NCBI RefSeq assembly: GCF_012044895.1
Contig: NZ_CP050695.1
Coordinates: 960,501-1,024,500 of the forward strand
Direction: 5' to 3'
Source: Aquisalimonas sp. 2447
GTDB lineage: Bacteria > Pseudomonadota > Gammaproteobacteria > Nitrococcales > Aquisalimonadaceae
Length of the DNA stretch: 64,000 nt
In this document: positions 33,125-42,311 of the stretch, piece after piece
Layout of the letters: every line of letters starts with the position of its first letter
Position numbering within the stretch: position 1 is the first letter of the stretch
Made by a program: the position numbers and the translations under genes
Notes under the pieces: generated by a model
Databases searched by the model: none
What the model saw: the letters and a program-made list of their open reading frames with translations, nothing else
What the model was told of the DNA's origin: nothing

Positions 33125-33651
33125 GTTTCCTCCTCGAGGCGTTCGATCAGCGGGATAATGTCATCCCGAACCACCTCGGCCGTCAGCGGCCCGATGTGCT
33201 TGTGGCGGATGGTGCCATCGGCGTCCAGCACATAGGTTTCCGGCGTGGCGTAGACGCCCCAGTCCATGCCCACGTCACCTTTGGGGTCGAAAGCGATGGT
33301 GCGGTAGGGATTGCCGCTCTGGCGCAGGTAGCCATTGGCGTCCTCGCGGGTGTCGCGGTAGTTGATCCCGTGGATGGTCACGCCCTGGTTGGCCAGACGG
33401 ATCAGGTGAGGCTTCTCCGAGCGACAGGAGGTGCACCAGGAGGCCCAGACGTTGACCAGGGAGACGTCGCCGCTGAAGTCCTGTTCGGAAACGATGGTGT
33501 CCGGATCGTGCAGCGACTCCACGGCGAAGGCCGGCGCCGGCTTGCCCACCAGCGGCGAGGGCAGTTCCCGGGAGTCCAGCCCCAGACCGACGTAGAACAG
33601 GCTCAGCAGCGCCATCACCGCGATGAATGGCAGGGCGATACGTTTGATCAT
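33121..33651 (-). CDS. ccmG: CcmG/DsbE thiol:disulfide interchange protein
   Basis: A 176-aa periplasmic, membrane-anchored thioredoxin (helix about 6-24). The active site is NVWASWCTSCRSEKP (about 81-95), WCTSC instead of the commoner WCPTC, and the cis-proline region reads WGVYATPETYVLD. It keeps the cysteines of apocytochrome c reduced, with electrons from CcdA/DsbD. The ATG overlaps the ccmF stop by one base. The acidic substitution pattern is otherwise ordinary. Confidence 0.94.
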   Translation of the reverse strand: MIKRIALPFIAVMALLSLFYVGLGLDSRELPSPLVGKPAPAFAVESLHDPDTIVSEQDFSGDVSLVNVWASWCTSCRSEKPHLIRLANQGVTIHGINYRDTREDANGYLRQSGNPYRTIAFDPKGDVGMDWGVYATPETYVLDADGTIRHKHIGPLTAEVVRDDIIPLIERLEEET

Positions 33652-35654
33652 TACGGAGCCTCCTGCGCCGGCCGCGCATTCGGCACGGCGTACGCGGATT
33701 GTGTGGCACTGGCGCGCTCACGGGCCAGGCGGTAGCGGCGGTCGGTCGCCGCCAGGAACCCCCCGAAGGCCAGCAGCAGGCCGCCGGTCCACATCCAGAA
33801 CATGTAGGGCTTGTAGTAGAGGCGCACCAGCCAGGCATCGCCCTGCAGGGGATCCCCCAGGGAGACGTAGACGTCCCGCAGCGGGCGCCGGTCCAGCGAT
33901 GCCTGGATCATCGGCATTTCCCGCTGAGAGTCGTAGTTGCGCCGCTGGGGTTGTAGCACGGCCACCGGCTCGCCGTTCCGGGAGACGTAGATATCGGCCT
34001 CGTCGGCGGTGTAGTTGGGGCCACGCACCTGGCGCGACTCGCCCAGAGTGAAGGTGTAGCCACCGGCGGTGGCGGTGTCGCCCGGCCCCAGGCGCACGTC
34101 CCGTTCTACCTCGTAGGTGTTGACCATGGTGATGGCCATGACGATCAGGGCGAGGCCGATGTGGGCCAGGTGCATGCCGACGAAGCTTGGCCGCAGGGAG
34201 CGGACCATGGCCACGGCGCCCTGGTTGCGACGGCGACCCATGCGGTCGGCAATGTCCTTGACCGCCGTGAGTACGATCCAGGCCACCAGGCCCAGCCCCA
34301 GGGCCGTGAGCGGGTTCCAGGCGCCCATGGTGAGCGGCCAGACGGCGCCGATCAGGAAACTCGCCAGCAGCAGCCAGCGCAGCTGCCGCACCGTCTCCTC
34401 TGGCGAGGCCTGCTTCCAGGAGATCAGCGGGCCGACCCCCACCAGGAACAGCATGGGCATCATCAGCGGCATGAACACCGCGTCGAAATAGGGCGGCCCG
34501 ACGGAGATCTTGCCCAGGTTGAAGGCATCCAGCGCCAACGGGTAGAGCGTGCCGATGAACACGGCGGTGCAGGCCACCACCAGCAGCACATTGTTGCCCA
34601 GCAGCAATGACTCCCGGGAGAACCAGCCGAAGCTGCCCCCCAGCCCGACTTTCGGTGCCCGCCAGGCGTAGAGGATCAGTGAACCGATGAGCGTGACGGC
34701 GAGCATGCCGAGGATGAAGATGCCGCGTTCCGGGTCGGTGGCGAAGGCGTGCACGGAGGTCAAGGTGCCCGAGCGCACCAGGAACGCGCCGAGGATGGTT
34801 AGCGCGAAGGTGATGATGGCGAGCATCAGCGTCCACACCTTGAAGCCGCCGCGCTTCTCGGTGACCGCCAGGGAGTGGAGCAGTGCCGTGGCGGTGAGCC
34901 AGGGCATGAACGAGGCGTTCTCCACCGGGTCCCAGAACCACCAGCCGCCCCAGCCGAGTTCATAGTAGGCCCACCAGGAGCCCACGCCGACTCCCAGGGT
35001 CAGGAATGCCCAGGCGACGATGGTCCAGGGGCGCGACCAGCGCGCCCAGGCGGCATCCAGCCGACCGCCGATCAGTGCCGCGATGGCGAAGGAGAAGGCC
35101 ACGGCCATGCCCACATAGCCCATGTACAGCAGTGGCGGATGGGCGATCATGCCCGGGTCCTGCAGCAGCGGGTTGAGATCGGCGCCGTCTGCCGGGGCGG
35201 GAATGAGCCGGTCGAAGGGGTTGGAGGTCAGTGCGGTGAATGCCAGGAAACCCACCGACACCATGCCCATCACCGCCAGCACCCGGGCCAGCATCTCCCG
35301 GGGCAGCGCCTTGCTGAAGATCGCCACGGCCACGCCCCAGCCGGCCAGCAGCCACATCCACAGCAGCAGCGAACCCTCATGGCCGCCCCAGACCGCCGTC
35401 ACCTTGTAGATCAACGGCAGCGCCTGGTTGGAATTCCGTGCCACGTACTCCACCGAGAAGTCGCTGACCACGAAGGCCCAGGTGAGCGCGGCGTAGGAGA
35501 GCGTGAGGAATACAAACTGTCCCAGCGCCAGGGAGCGCCCGGTGCGCATCAGTCGGTCGTTGCCGGTGTAGGCCCCGAGCAGCGGCAGGACGGACTGTGC
35601 CAGCGCCAGGCACAGCGCGAGGATCAGGGCAAAGTTCCCGAGTTCGGCAAGCAT
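33651..35654 (-). CDS. ccmF: CcmF, heme lyase core component
   Basis: A 667-aa polytopic membrane protein with about 15 helices. The WWD domain motif reads YELGWGGWWFWDPVENASFM (about 231-250), flanked by conserved histidines (SMLAHPP-like MIAHPPLLYMGYVG). Later blocks include VRSGTLTSVHAFATDPERG and the periplasmic domain with VYVSLGDPL. CcmF with CcmH and CcmI forms the complex that ligates heme from CcmE to apocytochrome c. Length is normal for the family; a large antisense frame here is a shadow. Confidence 0.96.
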   Translation of the reverse strand: MLAELGNFALILALCLALAQSVLPLLGAYTGNDRLMRTGRSLALGQFVFLTLSYAALTWAFVVSDFSVEYVARNSNQALPLIYKVTAVWGGHEGSLLLWMWLLAGWGVAVAIFSKALPREMLARVLAVMGMVSVGFLAFTALTSNPFDRLIPAPADGADLNPLLQDPGMIAHPPLLYMGYVGMAVAFSFAIAALIGGRLDAAWARWSRPWTIVAWAFLTLGVGVGSWWAYYELGWGGWWFWDPVENASFMPWLTATALLHSLAVTEKRGGFKVWTLMLAIITFALTILGAFLVRSGTLTSVHAFATDPERGIFILGMLAVTLIGSLILYAWRAPKVGLGGSFGWFSRESLLLGNNVLLVVACTAVFIGTLYPLALDAFNLGKISVGPPYFDAVFMPLMMPMLFLVGVGPLISWKQASPEETVRQLRWLLLASFLIGAVWPLTMGAWNPLTALGLGLVAWIVLTAVKDIADRMGRRRNQGAVAMVRSLRPSFVGMHLAHIGLALIVMAITMVNTYEVERDVRLGPGDTATAGGYTFTLGESRQVRGPNYTADEADIYVSRNGEPVAVLQPQRRNYDSQREMPMIQASLDRRPLRDVYVSLGDPLQGDAWLVRLYYKPYMFWMWTGGLLLAFGGFLAATDRRYRLARERASATQSAYAVPNARPAQEAP

Positions 35655-35657
35655 GGA

Positions 35658-36107
35658 TCAGTACCCCTCCCCGGCATCCGGCGGATGGCCGGCGCGTTCG
35701 ATGGCCTCCTGCGCCTCGGCAGGCATGTACTCCTCGTCATGGCGGGCCATGACCTTGTTGGCGTGGAACGTCCCGCTGGAATCGATGCGGCCCTCGGCAA
35801 CCACGCCCTGTCCCTCGCGGAACAGGTCCGGAAGAATGCCGCTATAGGTCACGACTACGCTCTTGTCCGTGTCCGTGACGTGGAACACCACGTCGGCGGA
35901 GTTCTGGTCGCGTTCCACCGATCCCTGTTCCACCAGGCCGCCAATGCGGAAATTGCGCTCCGGCATGTCGCTCATGGCCATGACTTCGGACGGCGTCACG
36001 AAGAAAACCATGCTGTCGCGCATGGCATTGAGGACCAGTGCGGTGGCAATGGCAAGGCCTGCCAGTGCTCCGAGTATGATGGTCAGGCGCTTGTGTCGCT
36101 TCTTCAT
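35658..36107 (-). CDS. ccmE: CcmE, periplasmic heme chaperone
   Basis: A 149-aa protein with N-terminal anchor (LTIILGALAGLAIATALVLN), the NFRIGGLVEQGSV block and the heme-linking histidine in VMARHDEEYMP (about 125), followed by the tyrosine typical of H-type CcmE. It carries heme covalently from CcmABCD to CcmF. The ATG at 36107 begins MKKRHKR; a longer frame upstream belongs to ccmD in another frame, which overlaps by four bases. Confidence 0.95.
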   Translation of the reverse strand: MKKRHKRLTIILGALAGLAIATALVLNAMRDSMVFFVTPSEVMAMSDMPERNFRIGGLVEQGSVERDQNSADVVFHVTDTDKSVVVTYSGILPDLFREGQGVVAEGRIDSSGTFHANKVMARHDEEYMPAEAQEAIERAGHPPDAGEGY

Positions 36108-36304
36108 GATTCCGAACCTGTCGATGAATGCCGGACTGTGGTTGAGCGCCGGGCCCGCCATGCGAGTCGCGTCCACACTCGCTGCCGGCGGCGGGCGAGC
36201 AGCGCTGCTTCCAGCAGGAGCAGCAGGGCGAAGGCGCCGTAGGAGCCCCAGACGTAGGGGCCGTGGCCGCCCATGGCGATGAAATCCCCGATACCATCCC
36301 ACAT
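36104..36304 (-). CDS. ccmD: CcmD, small membrane subunit
   Basis: A 66-aa protein with the standard CcmD start (MWDGIGDFIAMGGHGPYVWG), one transmembrane helix (SYGAFALLLLLEAALLARRR) and a basic cytoplasmic tail. It holds CcmE to CcmABC and helps release heme-loaded CcmE. It starts inside the ccmC stop and overlaps ccmE, so all three are coupled. Confidence 0.92.
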   Translation of the reverse strand: MWDGIGDFIAMGGHGPYVWGSYGAFALLLLLEAALLARRRQRVWTRLAWRARRSTTVRHSSTGSES

Positions 36305-37098
36305 CAGTGGCGCCTCCCCGTTGGCATCGCGACGCCCGGCGCCGCCGGTGGTGCCTCGTCCGTGAACACTGCTTGAGTCCACTCGGTGCCGTCTTCGCGC
36401 TCCAGCAGTTCGGTCTGTGCCCGGCGCAATGTCACCGCCGCGCAGTAGGCCCAGCATGCGCCGGTGCCCAGCAGCAGCGCGGCGAGCATGGAAGGCGCCA
36501 TGGAGGCCCCGCCACTGGGGCTGATGGACATGCCCTGGTGCAGCGTGTGCCACCACTCCACCGAGAAGTAGATGATCGGGACGTTGATCACGCCGATCAG
36601 GGCCAGAAGAGCGGCAGCCCGTGCGCCTTTTTCCCGGTCGTCAATGGCGGCATAGAGCGCCATGTAGCCCAGGAACAGGAACAGCAGCAGCAGTGTCGAG
36701 GTCAGCCGCGCATCCCAGACCCAGTAGGTGCCCCAGGTGGGCGCGCCCCACAACGCGCCGGTCCACAGGGACAGGGCGGTCATGAGCGCGCCGGTGGGTG
36801 CCAGGCTGCGGGCCATGACGTCGGCCATCTTGATGCGCCAGGCGAGGAAGATCACCGAGTACACCGCCATGAGCGCGTACAGGAACATGCCCATCCAGGC
36901 CGTGGGCACGTGGATGAACATGATGCGGTAGCTGTTGCCCTGCTGGTAGTCCGGGGGAGCCACGAAGAAACCGACGTATAACCCGGCCACCGCCAGCAAC
37001 GCGGCCACTGCCCAGATCAACGGTACCAGCCGTTGCACCAGCCAGTAGAAATTGCGTGGCACGGTGAAGTACAGCCACGGGATGGGGCGGCGGTTCAT
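36304..37098 (-). CDS. ccmC: CcmC, heme-handling membrane protein
   Basis: A 264-aa membrane protein with six helices. The WWD motif reads WGAPTWGTYWVWDARLTSTL (about 118-137), with the flanking histidines in FIHVPTAWMGM and WWHTLHQG. CcmC moves heme to CcmE in the periplasm. The ATG at 37098 (MNRRPIPW) is chosen because it aligns with family starts. An unusually long polar C-terminal tail (about 30 residues after the last helix) has no clear role. Confidence 0.95.
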   Translation of the reverse strand: MNRRPIPWLYFTVPRNFYWLVQRLVPLIWAVAALLAVAGLYVGFFVAPPDYQQGNSYRIMFIHVPTAWMGMFLYALMAVYSVIFLAWRIKMADVMARSLAPTGALMTALSLWTGALWGAPTWGTYWVWDARLTSTLLLLFLFLGYMALYAAIDDREKGARAAALLALIGVINVPIIYFSVEWWHTLHQGMSISPSGGASMAPSMLAALLLGTGACWAYCAAVTLRRAQTELLEREDGTEWTQAVFTDEAPPAAPGVAMPTGRRH

Positions 37099-37126
37099 TG
37101 GGCACTCCTCGTGTGCATGGTGCCTC

Positions 37127-37795
37127 TCAATCCAGTGCAATCCGCAGGGCGCCGGCGACGGCCAGTGGCGCCAGTGGCAGGGCCAGCGCCAGCAGTGCCC
37201 CCAGCAGTGACAGGTGCGGCCCCGGGCCGGCGGCATGCATGGCTTCGCTCACCGCGCCGGAGCCGAGAATCAGCACCGGCACATACAACGGCAGAATCAG
37301 CAGTGCCATGAGCGCGCCACCGGCGCGCACCCCCAGAGTCAGCGCCGCACCGGTGGCACCCAGCAGGCTGAGCACCGGGGTGCCCAGCGCCAGGGAGAGT
37401 GGCAGGACGAGCAGTGTCATGCCATCCAGACCCAGGGCGTAGCCCATGAGGGGCGACAGCACCACCAGGGGCAGGCCCAGTGCCAGCCAGTGCGCCATGA
37501 TCTTGGTCAGCGCCACCATTGCCAAGGGTGCAGGCCCCAGGGCCAGCTGTTCCAGCGTGCCATCGCGCCAGTCGTCGGCGAACAGGCGGTCCAGCGAAAT
37601 CAGGCTCGCCAGGGCAGCCGCGATCCATACCCCTCCCGGCGCCAGCGCCCGCAGGGTCTCCGGCTCCGGCCCGACGGACAGCGGCAGCAGGGTGGTGACG
37701 ATGAGAAAGAACGCGATGATGGTCATCACGTCCTGCCGCCGCAGGACCAGCAGGGTGATGTCGCGTTTCAGCAGAGTCCATAGTGACCGCCCCAT
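37127..37795 (-). CDS. ccmB: CcmB, membrane subunit of the CcmAB ABC transporter
   Basis: A 222-aa membrane protein with six helices. Conserved elements include LLKRDITLLVLRRQDV near the start, FADDWRDGTLEQLALGP (about 72-88) and the GTPVLSLLGATGAALTLGVR block. With CcmA it uses ATP to free holo-CcmE from CcmCD. It starts five bases after ccmA. Confidence 0.95.
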   Translation of the reverse strand: MGRSLWTLLKRDITLLVLRRQDVMTIIAFFLIVTTLLPLSVGPEPETLRALAPGGVWIAAALASLISLDRLFADDWRDGTLEQLALGPAPLAMVALTKIMAHWLALGLPLVVLSPLMGYALGLDGMTLLVLPLSLALGTPVLSLLGATGAALTLGVRAGGALMALLILPLYVPVLILGSGAVSEAMHAAGPGPHLSLLGALLALALPLAPLAVAGALRIALD

Positions 37796-37800
37796 CTATC

Positions 37801-38469
37801 TCAGCCCAGGTCCAGCATTCGGGCCTGGCGCAGCCCCTGAATCGACTGGTGGCTGGTGCAGATCACCATACCGCCACCCTCCAGGTGCTCGTTGATCTGC
37901 TTTGCCATCCACGCGACTGCATCCGTATCCAGGGCCGCGAGCGGTTCGTCCAGTACCCACAGCGTGGCCTGGCTGACCAGCAACCGCGCCAGGGCAGCGC
38001 GCCGGCGTTGGCCCTGGGACAGGTAGCGCACCGGTGTGTCGACGCGCTCCCCGAGTCCGGAGGCCTCCAGGGCGTCCAGTAGCCGGTCCTCATCAGCGTT
38101 GCCCATGCCACGCAGGCCCAGGTGGAGCTGCAGGTTCTCCAGCGGCGTGAGCTCCTCCTTGAGGGCATCCCTGTGCCCGATGTACAGCAGTGCCATGCGT
38201 CGGGCGTCATCCATGGTGCGAATGCTGTCGCCGTGGAACCGGATCTCGCCGGAGGCCGGTTCAGTGAGCCCGCAGATGGCGCGCAGCAGTGTTGTCTTGC
38301 CCTGGCCGTTGCGGCCGCGAACGAACAGCAGTTCACCGGCGGTCAGCTCGAAATCCAAGGGTGCGAACAGCGTGGCACCACCGCGCCGGCAGGCTACGCC
38401 CCGGACCTGCAGCGCCGGAAATTGCCCGGCCGTCGGGGTGGCGCTGGTTTGTGCTGTCCCTGGCGCCAT
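37801..38469 (-). CDS. ccmA: CcmA, ATPase of the cytochrome c maturation ABC transporter
   Basis: A 222-aa ATPase, first gene of the ccm operon. Walker A is RGRNGQGKTTLLRAICGL (about 51-68), the signature YLSQGQRRRAALARLLV and Walker B LWVLDEPLAALD. The signature has SQGQ, as is usual for CcmA. The N-terminus has a 15-residue extension, and a later start is possible. It is divergent from panE over about 208 bp, which should hold the operon promoter; I do not see a clear one. Confidence 0.95.
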   Translation of the reverse strand: MAPGTAQTSATPTAGQFPALQVRGVACRRGGATLFAPLDFELTAGELLFVRGRNGQGKTTLLRAICGLTEPASGEIRFHGDSIRTMDDARRMALLYIGHRDALKEELTPLENLQLHLGLRGMGNADEDRLLDALEASGLGERVDTPVRYLSQGQRRRAALARLLVSQATLWVLDEPLAALDTDAVAWMAKQINEHLEGGGMVICTSHQSIQGLRQARMLDLG

Positions 38470-38677
38470 GTGCTGTGGTCCTCATCTGGAGTAGTGGAAG
38501 CGTGGCAGAAGCTCACCGACGCCGGCCAATCTCGTGATGCAGCGTAACCCGAGCGTGGTAGGCGATGATTTGATCTTCGTCAACCTCGGGCTCATCAGCT
38601 GTCGCGGCAACGGGAAAGCTGCGATCATCTTGCGGCGACGCGGCGCTGTTGTGGGTGGATCGCGGGAGGTTGCTGGC

Positions 38678-39652
38678 ATGCGAATGGCCGTCATTGGTGC
38701 TGGTGGCGTCGGAGGATATTACGGCGCGCGCTGGCTTGCAGCAGGTAATCCGGTCACGTTCGTGGCGCGGGGAGGCCACCTGGAGCAATTGCGGGAGCAA
38801 GGATTGCGGGTGGAGCACCCGGAGTTTCACTACCGGCACAGGGTCGACGCCACCGACCTGGCCGCCCTCTGCGCCGGCGATCCGGCGGAGTTCGATCTGT
38901 TGGTGCTGGCGGTGAAATCTGCTGCCACACGGGACGTCGCGGCGACGCTGCACGACTGGTTCCAGCGCTACGGTCGGCGTGTCCCGGTGTTGTCCATGCA
39001 GAACGGCGTCGACAACGAAGGAGAACTGGCTGCCGTGCTGGGGCAGGATGCCGTGATCGGCGGGCTTGCCCTGCGTGTCGGTACCCACGTGGAGGCGCCG
39101 GGCCGGATCACGGCCACCGGGGCCGGGCAGGTTGTGACCGGGCCCTGGCCGAATCGGGAAGAGGCCGTTGCCGGGCCGGCAACGGACATCCTGCCGACCT
39201 TCGTGCAGACGGCGAACGCGGCCGGTACACCGGTGATCGAGACCAGTGACATTCGCCGTGAGCTGTGGCGCAAGCTGGTCATCAATAACGGCCTCAACCC
39301 GATCTCGGCGCTCACCGGCTGGGACAGTCGCCGCCTGACGCGCAATCCGGAGATGGTGGTGACAATCCGGCGGCTCATGCACGAGGCGGCCGCTGCGGCC
39401 CGGGCGGATCGGGTGACGCTGGACGGAGCCGACGTGGACGAGATGTTTCAGCTTATTCATGACCTGGACCCGATCAAGACCTCCATGTTGGTAGACCGTG
39501 AGCACGGGCGGCCCATGGAACTGGACGCGATCTGTGGCGCGGTCATGGCGCGGCTGCGACAGCTGGGCGAGGACGCCCCCGCCACAGAACTGCTTGCCGG
39601 ACTGCTGCGCAACGGTATCTGGTCGACGGAGCCCGACCGTGACGATGCATGA
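38678..39652 (+). CDS. panE: 2-dehydropantoate 2-reductase family protein
   Basis: A 324-aa ketopantoate reductase-like enzyme. The NADP-binding start is MAVIGAGGVGGYYGARWLAA, and conserved blocks include LSMQNGVDNEGELAAVLG, the catalytic lysine region RRELWRKLVINNGLNPISAL (about 190-209) and the serine/aspartate site KTSMLVDREHGRPMELDAI. It reduces 2-dehydropantoate to pantoate in CoA synthesis; many paralogues have other substrates, so the symbol is tentative. The ATG at 38678 has GGGAGG upstream. Its 3' end overlaps the hydrolase gene by 8 bases. Confidence 0.85.
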   Translation: MRMAVIGAGGVGGYYGARWLAAGNPVTFVARGGHLEQLREQGLRVEHPEFHYRHRVDATDLAALCAGDPAEFDLLVLAVKSAATRDVAATLHDWFQRYGRRVPVLSMQNGVDNEGELAAVLGQDAVIGGLALRVGTHVEAPGRITATGAGQVVTGPWPNREEAVAGPATDILPTFVQTANAAGTPVIETSDIRRELWRKLVINNGLNPISALTGWDSRRLTRNPEMVVTIRRLMHEAAAAARADRVTLDGADVDEMFQLIHDLDPIKTSMLVDREHGRPMELDAICGAVMARLRQLGEDAPATELLAGLLRNGIWSTEPDRDDA

Positions 39653-40796
39653 GGGCGATCCCGGTGCCCAGGGGATGCCAGCGGCGTTGCTGCCGCGGGG
39701 CATCCGTTCGCGCATGGTCGACAATGGCCATGGGCTGCGCATGCACCTGCTGGAGGCCGGGAAGCCGGGCGCCGAGCGGGGCTGCATCGTGTTGTTGCAC
39801 GGCTTCCCGGAGCTCGCCTTCACCTGGCGCAAGGTGATGCCGCCGCTGGCGGCGGAAGGGTTCCATGTCATCGCTCCGGACCAGCGCGGCTATGGCTGGA
39901 CCACCGGCTGGGACGATCGCTATGACGGGGATCTGCGGCAGTACTATGTGCTAGCGCTGGCGCGCGACGTGATCGGGTTGGTACAGGCCCTGGGGCATAC
40001 CGCGGTGACTGCCGTTGTCGGCCACGACATGGGGGCAACTGTGGCGGCCTACTGCGGCCTGGCAAGGCCGGATCTGTTCCGCTCCGTCGCCCTGATGAGC
40101 GCGCCATTTGCCGGGCCGCCGCCGTTTCCGCCGGTGGAGGGGCGTACCGCTCCCGCCGGCGAGGACCTGGATGAATCGCTGGCGGCACTGACGCCGCCCC
40201 GGAAGCACTACCAGGCCTACTACCGCGGCCGCGAGGCCGCGGCGGACATGCTCCATTGTCCCCAGGGTGTGCACGCCTTCCTGCGCGCCTATTTCCACCA
40301 CAAGAGTGCCGACTGGCCCGGCAACCGGCCGGAGCCATTGCCGTCGTCACGGGCCGCGGATCTGGCGCGGATGCCCACCTACTACATCATGGAGCGGGAC
40401 AAGGGCATGGCCGCCACGGCTGCCGCGGAAATGCCGACGCAGCAGCAGATCGCCGCCTGTGGATGGCTTCCAGACGAGGAGCTTGCCGTGTATTCACGGG
40501 CGTTCGAGCACACCGGATTCCAGGGTGGTCTGCAGTGGTACCGGGCGTTCGCCGCGGTGGAGAACCGTCGGGAGTTGCAGCTGTTCGCCGGCAGCACGCT
40601 GGATGTGCCGTCGTGTTTTATCGCCGGACGGCAGGACTGGGGCGTCTACCAGATGCCGGGCCGGTTCAAGCGCATGCAGGAGCGCGTGTGTACACGCATG
40701 CAGGCTGTCCACCTGGTCGATGGTGCCGGGCACTGGGTGCAGCAGGAGGCGCCGGAGGTGGTGTCGGCGCGGCTACTGGCATTCGTTACAGGGTGA
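39645..40796 (+). CDS. Epoxide hydrolase-like alpha/beta hydrolase
   Basis: A 383-aa alpha/beta hydrolase. The oxyanion motif is LLHGFPELAFTWRKVMPPLA, the nucleophile is aspartate in VVGHDMGATVAAYCG, the acid is likely in IAGRQDWGVYQ and the base in GAGHWVQQEAPEVV. Aspartate as nucleophile and a helical cap point to the epoxide hydrolase/haloalkane dehalogenase group; a cap of about 170 residues is long. The ATG at 39645 overlaps panE. It converges with the MocR-type regulator gene, overlapping its 3' end by 11 bases. Confidence 0.82.
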   Translation: MHEGDPGAQGMPAALLPRGIRSRMVDNGHGLRMHLLEAGKPGAERGCIVLLHGFPELAFTWRKVMPPLAAEGFHVIAPDQRGYGWTTGWDDRYDGDLRQYYVLALARDVIGLVQALGHTAVTAVVGHDMGATVAAYCGLARPDLFRSVALMSAPFAGPPPFPPVEGRTAPAGEDLDESLAALTPPRKHYQAYYRGREAAADMLHCPQGVHAFLRAYFHHKSADWPGNRPEPLPSSRAADLARMPTYYIMERDKGMAATAAAEMPTQQQIAACGWLPDEELAVYSRAFEHTGFQGGLQWYRAFAAVENRRELQLFAGSTLDVPSCFIAGRQDWGVYQMPGRFKRMQERVCTRMQAVHLVDGAGHWVQQEAPEVVSARLLAFVTG

Positions 40797-42189
40797 CGGG
40801 CGTGGCAGGTTGGCCCGCCAGCGTGTCGCGGACAATCTCCAGGCCTTGCCTGACCGCGTCCCGCGATGCCGGCGCCGACAGCGCCAGCCGGACCGCTTCC
40901 GGGGCCGGGTGGCGGCCCACCGCGAAGGGCTCGCCGGTCTTGATCTGGACGCCGCGGCTCGCGCAGGCCTCTGCCAGTTCCTGGGCACGCCAGGGCTTGG
41001 GGAGTTCAAGCCACAGGTTGAAACCGTAGGTGCGGGCGCGGAACTGAAGGCCCGCGAGAACCTCGGCCGCCAGCGCCTGGCGCGCGCCCAGCTCCTGGCG
41101 TTGCCAGCTTGCAAGCTCGTCGGCCAGACCGGATTCGATCCAGCGGCACGCCAGCTCAGCGTTCAGCGATGGTGCCATCCAGCAGTGACCACGCAGCGCG
41201 TCTGCCAGCGCCGGGCAGAGTCGACGGGGAGCCCGCAGAAGGCCCACGCGAAGCCCGCCCGCGAGTATTTTCGAGCAACTGGTGATGTAGAGCACGTGGT
41301 CCGGCGCCATGTCCACGAGATTGGGCGGGCGCTCGCCGCCGGCCACCAGATGGACGTCGTCCTCGATGACGGTGACCCCGTGGTGTCTGGCCACATGCAG
41401 GAGGTCCTGCCGGCGCGTCTCTCCCATGCAAGCCGTGGTTGGGTTGTCCTGGTTGGGCATGCAGTAGGCGGCCCGCACGCTGCGCTGCCTGCACAGCTCG
41501 GCCAGTGACGCCGGCACGATGCCCTGGTCATCCGTGGCCAGCGGCAGCAGTTCCAGCTGCTGTTGCCGCGCCGCCGCCAGCATGCCTGGGTAGGTCAGCC
41601 CGGCCGCGGCGACGGCATCGCCGGGGCGCGTGAGTACCTGCAGCGACAGGTGCAGCGCATGCAGCCCGCCCACGGTCAGCAGGAGCTCCCCGGCCTTCAG
41701 TGCCACGCCCCAATCTTCCCTGAGCCAGGTCGCCAGCGTCTCGCGATGCCGTTGCAGTCCCGGCTCGGGCTGGTAGGAGAGGGTGTCGCGGAGCGCCAGG
41801 GGATCGTCGGCCAGGCGTCGAAGCGCGTCCGCCAGCATCGCCTCCCGGTGGGCCGGCACCGGGAAGGCGAGACCGAAGTCGATGGTGCTGGCATCCGCGT
41901 CCGCGGCCGGGATGCTGAAGTCCGTAAGCCCGCCGCCGGAGGGGCTCTCGCCGAGTACGTAGGTGCCGCTGCCGACACGCCCTGTCACCAGTCCGCGCCG
42001 CTCGGCTTCGCCGTATCCGCGGGTGACCGTGCCCACCGTCACGCCGAGAGCGTCGGCCAGGTGGCGATGGGGCGGAAGTTTGGCATCCGGCGGCAGGGTG
42101 CCGTCGGCAACGGCATCCGCAATGGCAGCGGCGATGGCGCGGTATCGCGGGCCCGGATATCCGTCCAGTTCTGGTGTCCAGAATGTCAT
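40786..42189 (-). CDS. MocR-type transcription regulator (GntR HTH plus aminotransferase fold)
   Basis: A 467-aa MocR/PdxR-like protein. The N-terminal winged helix has PRYRAIAAAIADAVADG, then KLPPHRHLADALGVTVGTVT and RGLVTGRVGSGTYV. The aminotransferase part contains YCMPNQDNPTTACM, VIEDDVHLVAGG and the PLP lysine in ITSCSKILAGGLRVG. Such regulators usually bind PLP and an amino compound. The ATG at 42189 (MTFWTPEL) fits family starts; codons at 42234 or 42243 would extend it, and no start has a good ribosome site. It is divergent from a LysE exporter across a perfect palindrome, which makes the exporter its likely target. Confidence 0.88.
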   Translation of the reverse strand: MTFWTPELDGYPGPRYRAIAAAIADAVADGTLPPDAKLPPHRHLADALGVTVGTVTRGYGEAERRGLVTGRVGSGTYVLGESPSGGGLTDFSIPAADADASTIDFGLAFPVPAHREAMLADALRRLADDPLALRDTLSYQPEPGLQRHRETLATWLREDWGVALKAGELLLTVGGLHALHLSLQVLTRPGDAVAAAGLTYPGMLAAARQQQLELLPLATDDQGIVPASLAELCRQRSVRAAYCMPNQDNPTTACMGETRRQDLLHVARHHGVTVIEDDVHLVAGGERPPNLVDMAPDHVLYITSCSKILAGGLRVGLLRAPRRLCPALADALRGHCWMAPSLNAELACRWIESGLADELASWQRQELGARQALAAEVLAGLQFRARTYGFNLWLELPKPWRAQELAEACASRGVQIKTGEPFAVGRHPAPEAVRLALSAPASRDAVRQGLEIVRDTLAGQPATPVTL

Positions 42190-42277
42190 GGTGACAAAAA
42201 AATCATTGCATTCGGTGTCTTCGAATTTAACCATTAAAGTCACTGAAAATAAACATTTTTATACGATGTTTGGCGTA

Positions 42278-42295
42278 TATTGTATCCATACAATA
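42278..42295. promoter_or_regulatory. Perfect palindrome in the MocR-LysE divergent promoter
   Basis: TATTGTAT-CC-ATACAATA is an exact 8+2+8 inverted repeat in a strikingly AT-rich 120-bp gap between the divergent genes. It ends 16 bases before the exporter ATG at 42312. A MocR-type dimer operator is the natural reading; binding is inferred. Confidence 0.6.
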
Positions 42296-42311
42296 GCAAT
42301 TGGACGTTTTT